Below, piece after piece: positions 1 through 11,109 of a DNA stretch of 64,000 nucleotides. Position 1 is the stretch's first letter, and every line of letters begins with the position of its first letter. The notes beneath the pieces are model-generated. The model searched no databases. It worked only from the letters and a program-made list of their open reading frames with translations, and was not told where the DNA came from. Position numbers and translations under genes: made by a program. Where the stretch lies: assembly GCA_031841125.1 (NCBI GenBank), contig CM063114.1, positions 44,599,574 through 44,663,573 of the forward strand, in the 5' to 3' direction. Origin of the DNA: Acanthococcus lagerstroemiae (lineage: Eukaryota; Arthropoda; Insecta; Hemiptera; Eriococcidae).

Positions 1-44
1 GCCATTCATCCCCGTCCTCTCAGAACAACAATGAAAATACTCAC

Positions 45-196
45 CGAATCCTTCGTCCGCTCCAGTCGACTGTTGTTTTTCCACCACGTTAACTTCGCCG
101 GCGGTCTTGAACCAGTTGATTCGCACACCAAATCGTATTTACGCTGTGCTGTCAGTGGTTGTTCGTCTGCCACTATTCGTACATCCAAAGGACTGA
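45..196 (-). CDS. Exon of a Sidestep-family Ig-superfamily receptor (start of Ig3)
   Basis: This is an internal exon of 152 bp. On the minus strand it follows an acceptor reading tgtccgcag and ends at a donor reading GTGAGT. The frame reads SPLDVRI, then a B-strand cysteine in DLVCEST and the C-strand tryptophan in LTWWKN. The PLDVRI opening followed by GSRPPA..TWWK is what I recall from the third Ig domain of insect Sidestep-like proteins, transmembrane guidance receptors of axons and muscles. The exon begins with two bases of a split codon, which matches the one base left by the exon at 6418-6633. It ends at a codon boundary. The next exon would lie outside the window. Coding sense is inferred from splice sites and motif order. 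Confidence 0.7.
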
Positions 197-2195
197 CTGC
201 GGACACCACAAAAATTTGTTAAATCGCGTGTTTCCTCTGTACCACGAAACATTCATTTTCCAATACGATACGATCGAGCATAACGTATAATATTAGAAAT
301 AAATAACAGGGAGGCCTACGGCGGTTGTAATATCTAAGGTCTACCGGCCGAGGATTTAAAAGGATAGAATTTCGTCCAGCCTCTAGTCCCACTGGAATAT
401 CTGAGCCCGCTTCGAGCGCGATCAAAACGAACGGCTTCTGTAAATGGCATACTCTACCAGGGCCCGAGAAAACGCAAAAGGTCTTTAGTGATTTGCACAC
501 GATGAAAGTTTGAGAAAGTGCCTCAAGCAGCGACCAGTCGAAACTTCGATTCCTGTAGCAATTCGACGGAGAAAAGCCACGAAAGGTGCGGAGGTCCTGA
601 TGTACAGTCATCACTGGATCGGTTAGAAGTGCCGAGGCATATTTGTGACAACTGCAAATAAAAACTTAGCACTGATGGGGCGGCGTGGCTTTACCGGGCC
701 CATTAAAGGTAAACAACACACGTTGAAAGTTGCACAATCAACGAGGGCAAACGTCGCGTCGTTCAAATAAGCACCCGCAGTATGATCGAAATTTCAAAGT
801 CGGTATAATTTGAAAGACGTACGTCACATGCGATTCATTAGCGAACTTAAATTTCAACTATGTTAGACTGAAAATTTCGTCCGAGCTCGCTCCTCCCGTG
901 CCCGGGCTGCCTATAACCTCCCACATTTCTAACATTTAAGCAAATACCCGCGGCTCTGCGAGCAAACTTAATAAATTAATTTTACTAATTATTGCGCAAA
1001 TATTAGTGGAACCTTGCTCGCTAGTTTCGCGTTGGAAAGGCGAACTGAACTCGGTCTGGAAGTTGGTCGACACTGGTGAACTCGTTTTATACGGATAGCG
1101 AGAACACAACATTATATGCGATTACAATGTCGGTGCATGTATTGTTCGAGTAAGGAATTGTCCACAGTCGTAAACTTTTGCTTAAAAGCTTGCGAGGTTT
1201 TCTTTAGTTCGAGCAAAGAAGTTCATATGCTTCGGGCGAGGTTTCATAAACACGAGATGCGATACAGCGAAGTAGTTCCTAAATATTATGTTTCTCGTAT
1301 GAATATGGAAATTACGATGGCTGAGCCGAATCATCCGGCGCAAATTGTTCAGCCATACTTCGTTTAAAATGTATTCGATCTGAGGAAAGTTGAGAAAAAA
1401 AAAATCTTCTGTAAACTGATGACGAGTTTCTACACTGGATATATCTTATGGCTGCAGAACACGTTCCACTCATTCAGTCAACATAGGAATGTCAACGTCA
1501 TCTGATATCCTCGAACGCACATGCAAGATGCAACTGACGTGAGAATGATAGCGAATATCACGAGCAACAATTGCCGTGATGACGTCATTGTAATAACATT
1601 CTCGGCGTTAGTCGGCCATTCTCGGAGTGGGTCAGGATTCTTGGTATCGGTCGATCGACACGCGACACACAGAATTCGTCGAGGGCTAGAGGGTAGACAC
1701 TAGACATATCTATGTCAGAAAAAGAAAAAAAAAAGTAAAGCGTACCTAGTAAAGTTTGAGGATGACCTCCCTTCCACCTGGTGAGTAGGTAACCTATCCT
1801 GACAATATGTGACCGGCTCCGAAGAAAGGAACCTTATGGCTAGATTATCGATTTTGAGATGCGAATGGTTTCTAGATTTTCAAACCCTCCTCTTTCACGT
1901 GCCGTGTGTGGAACAGCAAAATATGCATTCCAGGCGATGGTAGAGGGGCATTCATTAGACCATATCATTGCAGAAATACGAGTAATGAGCGTATAGTTCG
2001 ATGTGTCGTTGTTGAGTGATTGAGGAGGTGAGAATCAAAAGTGACATTATCCAATTTTCATTCAAAATGGGTTAGTCAGTCTCGTGAATGCACTCGTTCG
2101 GATAACACGTATTGTGTCTTGTGCGAGAGCTACCGCTGGCTTATCTAAATACCTACTGATTTCAAGTTAACACTCGTTAGGTTGATAGTAGTAGT
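197..2195. other. Intron interior without recognised features
   Basis: Part of the intron between the two Ig exons. Short open frames exist on both strands but show no domain, codon pattern or repeat that I recognise. Confidence 0.5.
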
Positions 2196-2460
2196 GTCGA
2201 TTTTAATCAATTAATCAATGAATCGATTAAAATTTTAAATTAATCGACCAAAAGTTTGTAATCGATTAATCGAATAATCGATTACCTGAATCGTCGATTA
2301 AACAAAATTACCTAAATCGTCGATTAATTGCGATTCTTGAATCGTCGATTAATCGCGCGCTCTTTGATTAACAATCCACGATTAAACGATTAATTGTCTA
2401 AAATAATCGACTGTTTGAATTAATCGCGATTAATTTATATAATTATTTAATCTTGGAAGT
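2196..2460. repeat. Degenerate AATCGATT-rich repeat, left block
   Basis: Dense runs of TCGATTA, AATCGATT and ATCGTCGATTAA. The outer edge reads TGTCGATTTTAATCA and roughly mirrors the right edge near 3975 (AATAATCGACAGCAC). The two blocks may be the ends of one fold-back element containing 2460-3630. Confidence 0.5.
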
Positions 2461-3429
2461 TGATGAACATGAACTTGTAAACTATGCAAATGATTATTGT
2501 AGAAATCTCATAACCCCACTTATTTTTGTCCTGAATAATTTCAAATTTTCAATCGAAAAAAAAGTATGTATAATATGTTACGCTGAATTCATCAAATTGA
2601 CAATTTCATAAACTCGGCAAATATTTTGCTGATTTCATAAAATCAGTAGCGCAAGAGCAGTTGTTGCCAAATTTATAAGATTCGCAAAATTTTTTACTGA
2701 ATTTATAAAGTAGACAAGTGTTCGCCGATTTTACAAAATCAGTAATACTTACATGATTGCTGCTGATGAGGGCACCTAACGGATGAGGTCAGAATTTTCA
2801 CGTGCTTACTAGAAAGTAAAATCTATGATAAGATAAAATGAAGACGAGTACTACTCATAATTCGAATAATGCCATTGACTTATTAAATCATGACTTCTTT
2901 ACTAATAAAATGAGACATAAACTCCATCTGTACCTCAGAAAATGCTCTTCAATATATGTTGGCAAACAGTGCCAGTGAAGTTATTTCTTATGACTCTGAT
3001 TTTGAGTTTGACCAAATGAATCAAGATGAAAAGACTTCTGAAAAAGAGGTGGAAGCTGTGTGAATTTTGAAAGGTGTTGAAAGCGTAGAGTGCAGGCGGT
3101 TCCAGAGCAGATTTACCAACTATACAAGCGCGTGCAAAATATTCTCTCAAATCAATCAGAATAATACGTCCACTTTTTGCCCCAACAGTGTTTCGTTTTT
3201 TGCCCCTAGGTGGTTCATTTCCAGCCCATAAATTTTACCTTCTTCAGTTATTGACTGGTTAAGACTTATCAGTTTTTGAGAGCACTCAAAGAAAGCTCAT
3301 TCTTTTTGTCACTCAAAAATGTAAAAAAAAACAATCAAGAAATAATGATATTTTTCTCTAGAAAAAGGGAAGTTTTACGCTAATTTTTATTTTCTTTAAT
3401 TATTCTAAATGAGAATAGGCCAGATTATT
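2461..3429. other. AT-rich stretch between the two AATCGATT blocks
   Basis: Between 2560 and 2760 there are loose repeats of TTTCATAAA / TTTATAAA with GCAAA. A plus-strand frame near 2925-3062 is rich in Ser, Asp and Glu and ends in TGA. It may be a scrap of a transposon protein, but no domain can be named. Confidence 0.3.
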
Positions 3430-3622
3430 TGTGCAAGCGGAGAGGACACGCCGTGACATACGCTGTTCGAGTGCGACGCCTGGGAGGAGAGGCGCGGGAC
3501 GGTCACGATCGATCCCGGAGACGGCGTGATCGACCGTCTTGCGCCGGATGAGGAGCCGAAGCGGTTGGAACCGGGTGTCGGGTTTCGTTTCGGCCATCAT
3601 GCGACGGAAGATGGAGGCGAGT
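3430..3622 (+). pseudogene. R1-like LINE fragment (C-terminal zinc-knuckle region)
   Basis: The plus frame reads HTLFECDAWEERRG, then TIDPGDG, then LAPDE and a C-terminal piece. It is collinear with the better copy on the minus strand at 7990-8631 (HTLFECEAW, TAIDPGGD, LAPDTLVPE). In place of the tryptophan just before HTLFEC there is a TGA stop at 3454-3456, so this copy is dead. It starts and ends inside AATCGATT-rich sequence, with no 3' UTR left. The C...H...C pattern is the zinc-knuckle-like tail of R1-type reverse transcriptases. Confidence 0.65.
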
Positions 3623-3632
3623 GGTCGATACT

Positions 3633-3892
3633 AAAATCGTCGATTATTCTAATCGATTAAAATCGTCGATTATTCTAATCGATTAAAATCGTAGATTATT
3701 TTAATCGATTAAAATCGTTGATTATTTTACTCGAATAAAATTGTCGATTATTTTACTCGAATAAAATTGTTGATTATTTTAATCGAATAAAATTGTCGAT
3801 TATTTTAATTGAATAAAATTGTCGATTATTTTAATTGAATAAAATTGTCGATTATTTTAATCGAATAAAATTGTCGATTATTTTAATCGATT
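3633..3892. repeat. 26-bp tandem array, 10 units
   Basis: Ten head-to-tail units of exactly 26 bp, starting AAAATTGTCGATTATT and ending TAATCGAAT. Early units carry ATCG and CGATT variants; later ones ATTG and CGAAT. Each unit contains inverted halves (TCGATTA and TAATCGA), so single strands could fold. Confidence 0.9.
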
Positions 3893-3985
3893 AAACAATT
3901 GGTTAGTGTTTGATTAATAATCAAATCGATTAATTTTGGAATAATCGATCAATCGATTATTTTTTTAATAATCGACAGCACCAGT
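3893..3985. repeat. Degenerate AATCGATT-rich right edge
   Basis: Irregular TTGATTAATAATC and AATCGATCAATCGATT sequence after the regular array, ending AATAATCGACAGCACCAG. It is inverted relative to the left edge near 2196. Confidence 0.45.
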
Positions 3986-4119
3986 TGATAGTTGTTGTCG
4001 TAATTGCTACTAGCAAACAAACTTGCATGTTTCTCGTTTTTCGTAATACCGCGCGCAGCTAGCCGTTTTCCCGGGTGACTCGCGACCCCGAACAGGCCCC
4101 CTTGTGGGCTGAAAACAAT

Positions 4120-4476
4120 ATGGCCGACGCTAATCCCCCAGCAAAGGCGGGAACCACAGGGCAGCAGCCCATAACGAAATATACTAAAGATTCATGGCAG
4201 ATAATCACGAAAAAACGCAAGATCGCTGATTCGCCCTCCGGGCTAGAAAAAACACCCTCAGTCGCATCTACTAAGGTAAGATACACTGTTATTCCAACTT
4301 ACAACAAGTTCTCATTACTAGATGCTGATACAAATGCAGTATCTGATAGCCCCCAGACGAACGGCAATGATACGGATGCAACCCCCTCATCTCCACCCCC
4401 CGCAACGAAGAAAGCTACACCCCCTCCCATCTTCATCCAAGGGGTCAGTGACTGTCAGGCGATGATAAAAAGAGTC
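4120..4476 (+). pseudogene. LINE ORF1 (gag-like) N-terminal fragment
   Basis: The frame from the ATG at 4120 reads MADANPPAKAG, then DSWQIITKKRK, NKFSLLD, and finally PPPIFIQGVSDCQAMIKRV. A basic N-terminus, the FSLLD motif and a PPPIFI.GV..... MI signature are typical of ORF1 in Jockey-type non-LTR elements, where the protein binds element RNA. After about 4480 the similarity ends and the frame stops at 4525, so the RNA-recognition and zinc-knuckle parts are missing. GC content is higher than in the flanks, and the element 5' end may lie near 4005. No reverse transcriptase of the same copy follows. Confidence 0.6.
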
Positions 4477-4480
4477 ACAC

Positions 4481-6417
4481 TATGTATCGTATCGACCCAT
4501 AATTTGGTGGGAGAAAAATTTCTGTAGGTCATATGGGTGGCGGTTACTAAGAAAATAAACAAAAAAGGAATTCAGCAACTCTGAAAATCCTAGTTTCGAT
4601 ACATTAAAAAAATGATTAAGCCTGATTTCTAGGTCTGGAACGTGGTGGAGCTTTTTAGGTTGAATGTTAGGAACACTTAATGATCTCAAAAAATGGATTC
4701 AACAAGTCTGGAAATCACGTAAGCATATCAAGTTACTTTTATCTTATTGTCATGGGCTGTAGTGAACAACGAACACATTCATCCAAAAAGGAAGAACAGA
4801 GTAAGTATGCTTATATGTATGTTTTAGCGCAGATCACTTTTTCATTAGCGCAACCGATTTTTTCAACATTTCTGACTATCCCAAAACATCGAAAAGATTT
4901 ACTATACCAGTATAGTAAGCCCTTACTACTTATACCTTATGGTTTTCACGCCCATATCTAAGTCAAAACTGGGCCATTTCATTGTGCTTTTCATCGCCTC
5001 AAGTATCAGAAAATTCTCATTTTTCGTATCAAACTTTCATCATTTTACATTATTTTCTTCAAAGTCCTCAAAACTCAAATCTCCTAGCGCAGTCAAAGAT
5101 TTCTCATTTGTCATTCATTTTTCTTCTCTTTTAACAATCGCAAAAATTTCTCAAGTTTCCATATAGACTGAGCGTAGGTATGAAATATTAGAACAGGTAA
5201 CTATAACTTTGTTTAAATCACTTGTTATACCACTACGGGATCAGATCCAAAATATACCTACATTCAAAATTGAATTTAGTGACTCTAAAAACTCATAAAC
5301 TTACACCTACCTCCAATTTTATTTTTCCGAACTCCTCCATTTTCAAGCTACCATACAGAGGTATCGATCCAGATCGGTACAAGCAACGCATTTCGAAAGT
5401 GATTAGTATGAATTTTTCACGCTTATGGGGACAGAAATATAATGGTTACTTAAAATTGTCAAATAGAAGGGGGCAGTCTCTGGCTCGTATGCCTCTTATC
5501 TCATCAAACTAAAAACTTATAGGAATTTTATCTCACTGAAAACGATTTGGGTCATTTTCCCGACAAAATAAATCCACCAAGAGGAAATAAGGGGACACTT
5601 TCTTTTTCATAAATAAAATTTTCAAAATAAAATTTATTTGGAGAAATTTTAGTATTTTTCGCTGAAATTTTGTGAACATTGCTTTTGTATCAAAAGACAG
5701 TAAAATCGCTTTAGGTACTCATTGAAAAAATTCGAAAATTTTTCTTTCTTGATCCTGCCTATAATGGCCAGATATAGGTACAGCAGTTGACAGCTCAGTC
5801 CTCTGTATTTTAACTGCCAATCAACTAACAGACGTTTCCTACGCGCAAGTTAGCAGATTTGAAAACTAGAAACGAAAGAAAGAGAGGGCAAAAATGAAAA
5901 GTTTTACCACTAAGCCAACATCAGTGTTGTATTTTGACAATTCATTCATGTTTTCTTCATATCTTCATAATTTTAATTTTAACAGGGATGTCAAGCTGAA
6001 ACCACTAGTGGCTTAGGCCAAAGCTTGAGTCAGCCAAAAGTCAGCCAGGTGAATTCTGCAAGTCAGCTTTCAGCCCAGAAGTCAGTCATAAGCTAGGTAC
6101 TGAGGCTTTAACTTACCAATTCAGCTAATGCCAAAAGTCAACGAAAAGTAAAAATAATTTCAAACCACTGACATCACGCGTCGCGTGGATTTATTTTTCG
6201 ATTGTAGAAGACTCGTCTGCGCCGACCTTAAAAATGTTGCTCGGAAGAACGAGAAATACGAACATTTTTTATTGTGATGGGGTGGGGGGGGGAGGTGGAG
6301 ACGTTCTTTTAATCATTCGCAGTGCAACGCAATTTCCCCAAACCAACACTAGCCATGTCGGAAATCAGTCGGCAGAATTTAAGGACCCTTATCATAATGT
6401 AAGAAGTGTACACTTAC
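4481..6417. other. AT-rich intronic stretch without recognised features
   Basis: No domains or clear terminal repeats seen. There is a short G-run near 6278-6295, and AGTCAGC words recur near 6020-6090. It is probably intronic or old repeat sequence. Confidence 0.4.
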
Positions 6418-6633
6418 AATTCATGTCCACCTGAACCACGGCTACTAAAGGAGGTTTGAGGTTGTTGTTTCGTCCTTCGCAGGTCAACTGGCTGTGCAGA
6501 TCGGATCGCTGAAGTCGTCTCACAACCGCCGTGCTCTGAACGTACTTGGTGCCATCTTTTTCGACAACTGTCGTAGTCGTGTTCTTGAGTAATTGCGAAT
6601 TCTTGTACCAACTGATGTACGGGAGTGGTTTAC
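6418..6633 (-). CDS. Exon of the same Sidestep-family gene (second half of Ig2)
   Basis: The exon is 216 bp, with an acceptor reading tctgtttgcag and a donor reading GTAAGT on the minus strand. The translation starts at GKPLPYISWYKN, which holds the C-strand tryptophan, and runs through VVRRLQRSDLHSQLTCEG, which holds the F-strand cysteine, to the end of the G strand at VQVDMN. This order fits the distal half of the second Ig domain in Sidestep proteins, directly upstream of the PLDVRI exon. Both ends carry partial codons, and the downstream phase fits the 45-196 exon. The exons for Ig1 and the first half of Ig2 should lie at higher coordinates but were not found. The family call rests on both exons together. 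Confidence 0.7.
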
Positions 6634-7599
6634 CTGCAAACAGAAACAAGCAAACATTTGTGAAACTCGAAAAGTGTTCCTTTTTTTTGCGAGCGAGCTG
6701 GTTAGAATCGTAGAACTGCGCTGGCAACGTAATGACTGAATCTGAAAATCGTAAGTCTGCACACTAATTTGTACTCTAGAAAGCGGTCCACAGTCATCGT
6801 TCCCACTCATGAAATTGAATTATTTTTTACTATAAGAACATGCTGATCTATACAGCGTACATCGTATATAATACGCATCGTATCTCGACTGTAACCAGCT
6901 AAGGCAATTTGCATCCTTACTCCATGCCGATACTGAAGCACCCAATTAGAACTGCAGTTTGAGTACTGGCGAAGAGCTAGCTGGTCCGGCAATAACGAAT
7001 ATTAATTCCGAAAGAGGGCAACTTCTGTTAGTTCGGTTGGTAAAAAATCGAGCGAGACGAGAAAGCCGGCGGAGAAAAGAAAAGAAAAAGTACAAGGCAA
7101 AAAATTAACATAAACCTAGAACAGCTGCACTTCTCGTCTGAAATAAATCGCTATACAGGGTACTGGGTGTGCTTTTTCGTCAGCTTGTTCTCCAGCAGCA
7201 GTTATTTCGTCTCGCAAACGGTTATGGCTAGCGGACCAAAACTAATAGTCTTCTTATTTCAGTGCCAAGTAATGATCGTGCACCGACGTACGGACATATC
7301 CAGACTCCGTTCGCGAGCACTTTCCGAAATTGGTTGACAGCGACTCTGTCCTGGCCACTCGATGTCCCATCCCGTATATCCCTAGCATCGAGTCATACAT
7401 CCGCGTATACAACAAATTAAAACGCAGCTCGAAAATTAATCATTTATGAAGTCGAAAACAAAAATGGAATATATCCATTACTGAGATGAGAAAAACGGGC
7501 AAATTTTTCTCGCCGTCGTTCGCCAATCTTCGATTCGTGGTATTTATCTTATTTACACCTGCAGTACCCCGCCAAGACATAATCGAAGTTTCGGGTGCC
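6634..7599. other. Intron sequence upstream of the Ig2 exon
   Basis: Only the polypyrimidine tract and acceptor next to 6633 can be named. No further Ig exon was recognised here. Confidence 0.4.
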
Positions 7600-7612
7600 A
7601 TTTGTCATAGGT

Positions 7613-8631
7613 TATGTGTGGTAGGACGTATGGCGATGCACGCATGCCAAAGTGGCCCCTATGACACCGCACCCCCGGCCACAGGAACTACCCTTTCGAG
7701 CATCGCGTCAGTGACCGGAGGGACGCCTTGGGGCCGGGCCCGAGCCCCCATTTCTACGTGCCGGAACGGTGCGCGCGTCCTACCAGGGCCACCATGGGGT
7801 TCCCTACTGACCGAGGTCCGCACTCCCAGAGCGCTCGCCTGGAAATTTTAGGTCCCTCACGGCCGGACGCGCTGCCTCTCTTCACTCACCCCTCACCTCC
7901 TCGTCTTGGTCCGTGTGTCGACGCAGGCAGGTGGTGGCGACGGGTGAGCCCTGCCGGTGGGTCCGCAGTGCAGCTGCAGCAGCTCTTCTCTAGGATGGTA
8001 CAGAGTTCACCTCCTGATCGATGGTGTGGGCCGAGCTTGATGAATCGCCGGCCCTCTGTCTCGGCCACTCCGTCTCCATCTTCTTCTTCATGATGGCCGA
8101 GACAAAGGCCGACACCCGGTTCCAGCTGCTTCCGTTCTTCATCATTTCCGGAACCAGGGTGTCCGGCGCGAGAAAGCTGATCACGCCGACGTCGTCGTCC
8201 TCCTCTTCATCGTCGCCGCCGGGATCGATCGCTGTTGTGGCCGTCCCGCGCCTCTCCTGCTCCCAGGCCTCACACTCGAATAGGGTGTGCCAAGGTATGT
8301 CCTCCGCCCCTCGATCACAGTGCGCGCACACGGGGCTCGGCGCTATCGACATCCGATATAGGTACGTGCCGAAATACCCGTGGCCGCTCAGTACTTGGGT
8401 AAGGTGGAAGTTAAGCGCTCCGTGCGTTCTTCCTACCCATCTGTCGAGGTCGCGTATCAGCGCTCGGGTCCACTCGCCCTTGGTCGAATGGGCGAGCGCG
8501 TCCTTCCACTTCCGAAGCGTGTCCTGCTGGATGACTCGCTTGACCCGAAGTGCCTCCCGTTTCGTCTTCGCTTTCTTCTTCGCACCGTATACCGCTGCAA
8601 TTTCGCCGACCTTGAGTTCGATCGGCGGTAT
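7613..8631 (-). mobile_element. 5'-truncated R1-like LINE insertion with 13-bp TSD
   Basis: The insertion runs on the minus strand and is bounded by identical ATTTGTCATAGGT at 7600-7612 and 8632-8644. It holds the last part of the reverse transcriptase ORF, then a GC-rich 3' UTR. The 3' end (about 7613-7700) matches two plus-strand copies at 15332-15440 and about 17130-17220, sharing CTCGAAAGGGTAGTT and GCATGCGTGCATCGCCATAC. GC content is clearly higher than in the flanks. R1-clade elements usually make TSDs of about 14 bp, which fits. The insertion lies outside recognisable rDNA. Confidence 0.8.
7990..8631 (-). pseudogene. R1-like reverse transcriptase C-terminus
   Basis: The open frame within the insertion begins at IPPIELKVGEIAAVYG. 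It continues through LRKWKDAL, STKGEWTRALIRDLDRWV, LNFHLTQVLSGHGYFGTYL and the zinc-knuckle-like CAHCDRGAED..WHTLFECEAW. It ends with an acidic insert, then EWPRQR and a Ser-rich tail. This is the region after the polymerase domain of R1-type ORF2, where the Cys/His cluster is thought to bind nucleic acid. The polymerase and endonuclease are absent through 5' truncation. The ATG just upstream lies in the target-site duplication and is not a real start. Confidence 0.8.
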
Positions 8632-8802
8632 ATTTGTCATAGGTGCGACCGAGACGAAAGTAACTTCAGCCGAGTTCGAGTGCTCGATCTATACGTCAAT
8701 GTGTCTTTTCATTTCTTTCGGGTATCGCTCTTTCTTCTTCCGAGTTACAGTGCATGGCCGGAACCGAATTTCGAATGCAAATTTACGAAGGGCCGAAAGA
8801 CC

Positions 8803-9112
8803 GCAGTATACTGTAACATGGGGGTGACTCTGATCACTTTTTTCTGTACTTTCAATTTTGACGCGCTCCATCAACTGCAGAAACTAGGCTAGAGAACCGG
8901 GATGTGTTTCGATGGGATATTGCGGAATGCATTCCTCAAACGACTGTGACACTGCCCCATATATTTTTCCACAGAATTATGAAATAAGTGTGCCAAGTGG
9001 TGCCGCAATGGGGTGACATAACATATGCTCACGAATGAGCATGGAAAAAATTATACATGCAGTGTTGTCTATTGAAAGTGCCAAGTAACCCCAAATTGGT
9101 GTATGTACCACA
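8803..9112 (+). mobile_element. Dispersed about 310-bp MITE-like repeat, copy 1
   Basis: It shares long stretches with 40817-41128 and 47630-47930: TTTTCTGTACTTTCAA, then GACGCGCTC, AGAGAACCGGGAT, ATTATGAAATAAG and GGGGTGACAT. The ends are imperfectly inverted (CATGGGGGTGAC at the left; GTAACCCCAAATTG at the right). It has no coding capacity. Confidence 0.65.
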
Positions 9113-9224
9113 AGGGGCGTCGGCGTCCAGAAAGTAGGGTTACAAGGGCTCTGTAGGACGTAGGGAATTTTGTTTTTCAAATGTGACACACCCGGCGTGT
9201 AGAGCTGTTTTTAACGAACACAAC

Positions 9225-9880
9225 AAGCGGTCTGGCACTCTTCTGGCTCTGCCTCTTCAGTACGCTGAGACATGCCGTTGCAAGAACCAGAACTGCCAAC
9301 AAGTTTGTCAGCCGTTAGCTCTACCTTGGCTGCACGCAAATTTCTTGAACGATTTGAGCGGGAGGGTGAAAGCTTTCTTGACTCAACTGTGACTGGTGAC
9401 GAAACTTGGGTGTGTCACTACACCCCTGAGTCAAAAAGGCAATCTCTCCAGTGACGCAATATACCTATTCTCTTTCTGCCAAAAAGTTCAAGGTCCAGTT
9501 TTCCGAGAGAAAAACCATAGCATCCGACTTCTGCGATTGCAAAGGGATCTTGTTAGTTGACTTTATGCCTAAAGGGACGACCATCAATGTGAATGCATAC
9601 TGCGAGACCTTGAAGTTGAGAAAAACAAAATTAAAGGCAAAAAGAAGGGGATGCTGACTCGTGATGTGTCTTTCCTTCATGACAACGCCAGACCTCATAC
9701 TGTAGCAGTCACGCAGAATCTAATCGCGTCATTTGGATGGAATAGGGTCACTCACCCCCCCCCCCAACCCCCGGACCCGGCGCTCTCAGATTACTATATT
9801 TTTACGAAATTGAAGGAGTTTTTTGGTGGACAGCGATTTTCAAGCGATGAGGAGGTGAAGGAGGCCGTGGAAACGTGACT
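9225..9880 (+). pseudogene. Mariner-type transposase relic
   Basis: Three overlapping frames spell most of a mariner catalytic domain in order: FLERFEREGESFLD, VTGDETWVCHYTPESK (first catalytic Asp), LLVDFMPKGTTIN, FLHDNARPHT (second Asp), then PALSDYYIFTKLKEFFGG (third Asp) and SDEEVKEAVE. Frameshifts lie near 9450 and 9650. A run of ten C at 9758-9767 precedes the third Asp; I count 35 residues between the second and third Asp rather than the 34 typical of mariner, consistent with an indel there. The N-terminal DNA-binding part is not recognisable. This is a dead cut-and-paste transposase on the plus strand, adjoining an A-rich tract. Confidence 0.85.
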
Positions 9881-9907
9881 TTGTAAGCTGGAGCGGAACA
9901 TCTTCGA

Positions 9908-10071
9908 TCGGAAAATCAAAAAATACAAAAACAAAATAAAAAGGAATAAAAAAAAACAAAAGAAAAGTAGAAAAGGAAACTAGAAAAAAAGAGGGGAAAA
10001 ACTAGAAAAAAAAAACACAAAAAAAAACCCAAAACAAAACCAAAAAAAAACCAAGCCATGAAAAAACCCTG
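9908..10071 (+). repeat. A-rich inverted repeat, left arm
   Basis: The reverse complement of 10969-11109 matches this arm through distinctive words such as GTAGAAAAGGAAACTAGAAA and AAAAAGGAATAAAAAAAA. The match is therefore a true inverted duplication, not just shared base composition. Confidence 0.8.
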
Positions 10072-10072
10072 A

Positions 10073-10787
10073 AAAAACAAAATTCATAGCATTCACCCCT
10101 ACAAATCGAAATGAACCCACTTCACATTTGGTACAACACATACAATCTTGTAAAGTAAATTACCACCAGACTTGCAGCTGCCCACAAATAAAAAAGGTAA
10201 ATGAAGTTCGATATCTGGGCATAATTATAGATAAAAATTTAACGTGGAAAAGCCAAATAAATTGTCTGGCATCAAGACTGAGAAAACTCACGTATTTCAC
10301 GTTAAGTATCAGAAACATAACAAACACTAAAATAAAATATGATGTCTACTATGCGCTAGTACAATCCATATTAAACTATGTCATAATAGCATGGGGTAGT
10401 GCTTATCCAACAACAATAAAGCCCTTACAAATAGTGCAAAATAAGATCATAAAAATCATATTTAATTTCCACCCAAGGACGTCTACGATTCAGATCTATA
10501 AAATAACCAACTTATTAAACATACGAAAATTGCATATCAAAAACACTTTAACATACATGAAAACTAATAATTTATTACGCATTCAGAAAAATCATAGTAT
10601 AACAACTAGGCATAACCTTTGTAACATTAGCGTGCCAAAAAAAAGTACAACAAGGGGACAACCAAACTATATGTATCAGGGCATCTCATTTTTCAATAAC
10701 CTTAGTCCATCCCATAAAGCAGAAATCATGTGTACCCCAGCCAAAAATACTAATAAAATAAAAAAACTTATAAATAGCCTACTATAG
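10073..10787 (+). pseudogene. Non-LTR reverse transcriptase C-terminal fragment
   Basis: The open frame starts near KTKFIAFTP, directly after the A-rich arm, and continues NEVRYLGIIIDKNLTWK, LRKLTYF and YYALVQSILNYVIIAWGSAYP. It then runs a basic, helical tail to a stop at 10785-10787. YLGI.ID..LTW followed by a Y..L....L.Y.. .WG block is the thumb region after the polymerase domain in CR1, Jockey and related LINEs. The polymerase FADD motif and the endonuclease are missing. An AAATA-rich tail at 10800-10870 looks like the element's 3' end. It is inactive as it stands. Confidence 0.7.
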
Positions 10788-10968
10788 CATAAACACGCAC
10801 TAAATAAACAACAACTAATAAATAAATACCATTAAAAAATAAATGAAAATAAATAAATAAACAATAAATTTTCTGGTTGAGGATAAATATAACAAAATTC
10901 CTTTTCGTTTCCCTAGTTCCCAATTTATTAATTTGTAAACGGCGGATGGGGGCGGGGATCGGTAGTTT

Positions 10969-11109
10969 TTTTTTCATGACTTGTTTTTTTTTGTTTTGTT
11001 TTGTTTTTTTTCCTAGTTTTTTTCCTCTTCTTTCTAGTTTCCTTTTCTACTTTTCTTTTGTTTTTTTTATTCCTTTTTATTTTGTTTTTGTATTTTTCGA
11101 TTTTCCGAT
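10969..11109 (-). repeat. T-rich inverted repeat, right arm
   Basis: Inverted partner of 9908-10071. The pair encloses about 0.9 kb that is filled by the LINE fragment. Confidence 0.8.

Noticed and set aside
219..614. 131-codon minus frame downstream-adjacent to the Ig exon
   Set aside because: Lies in the intron just upstream of the 196 acceptor and shows no Ig or other motif.
8021..8892. 268- and 170-codon plus frames
   Set aside because: Shadows of the R1-like coding sequence on the opposite strand.
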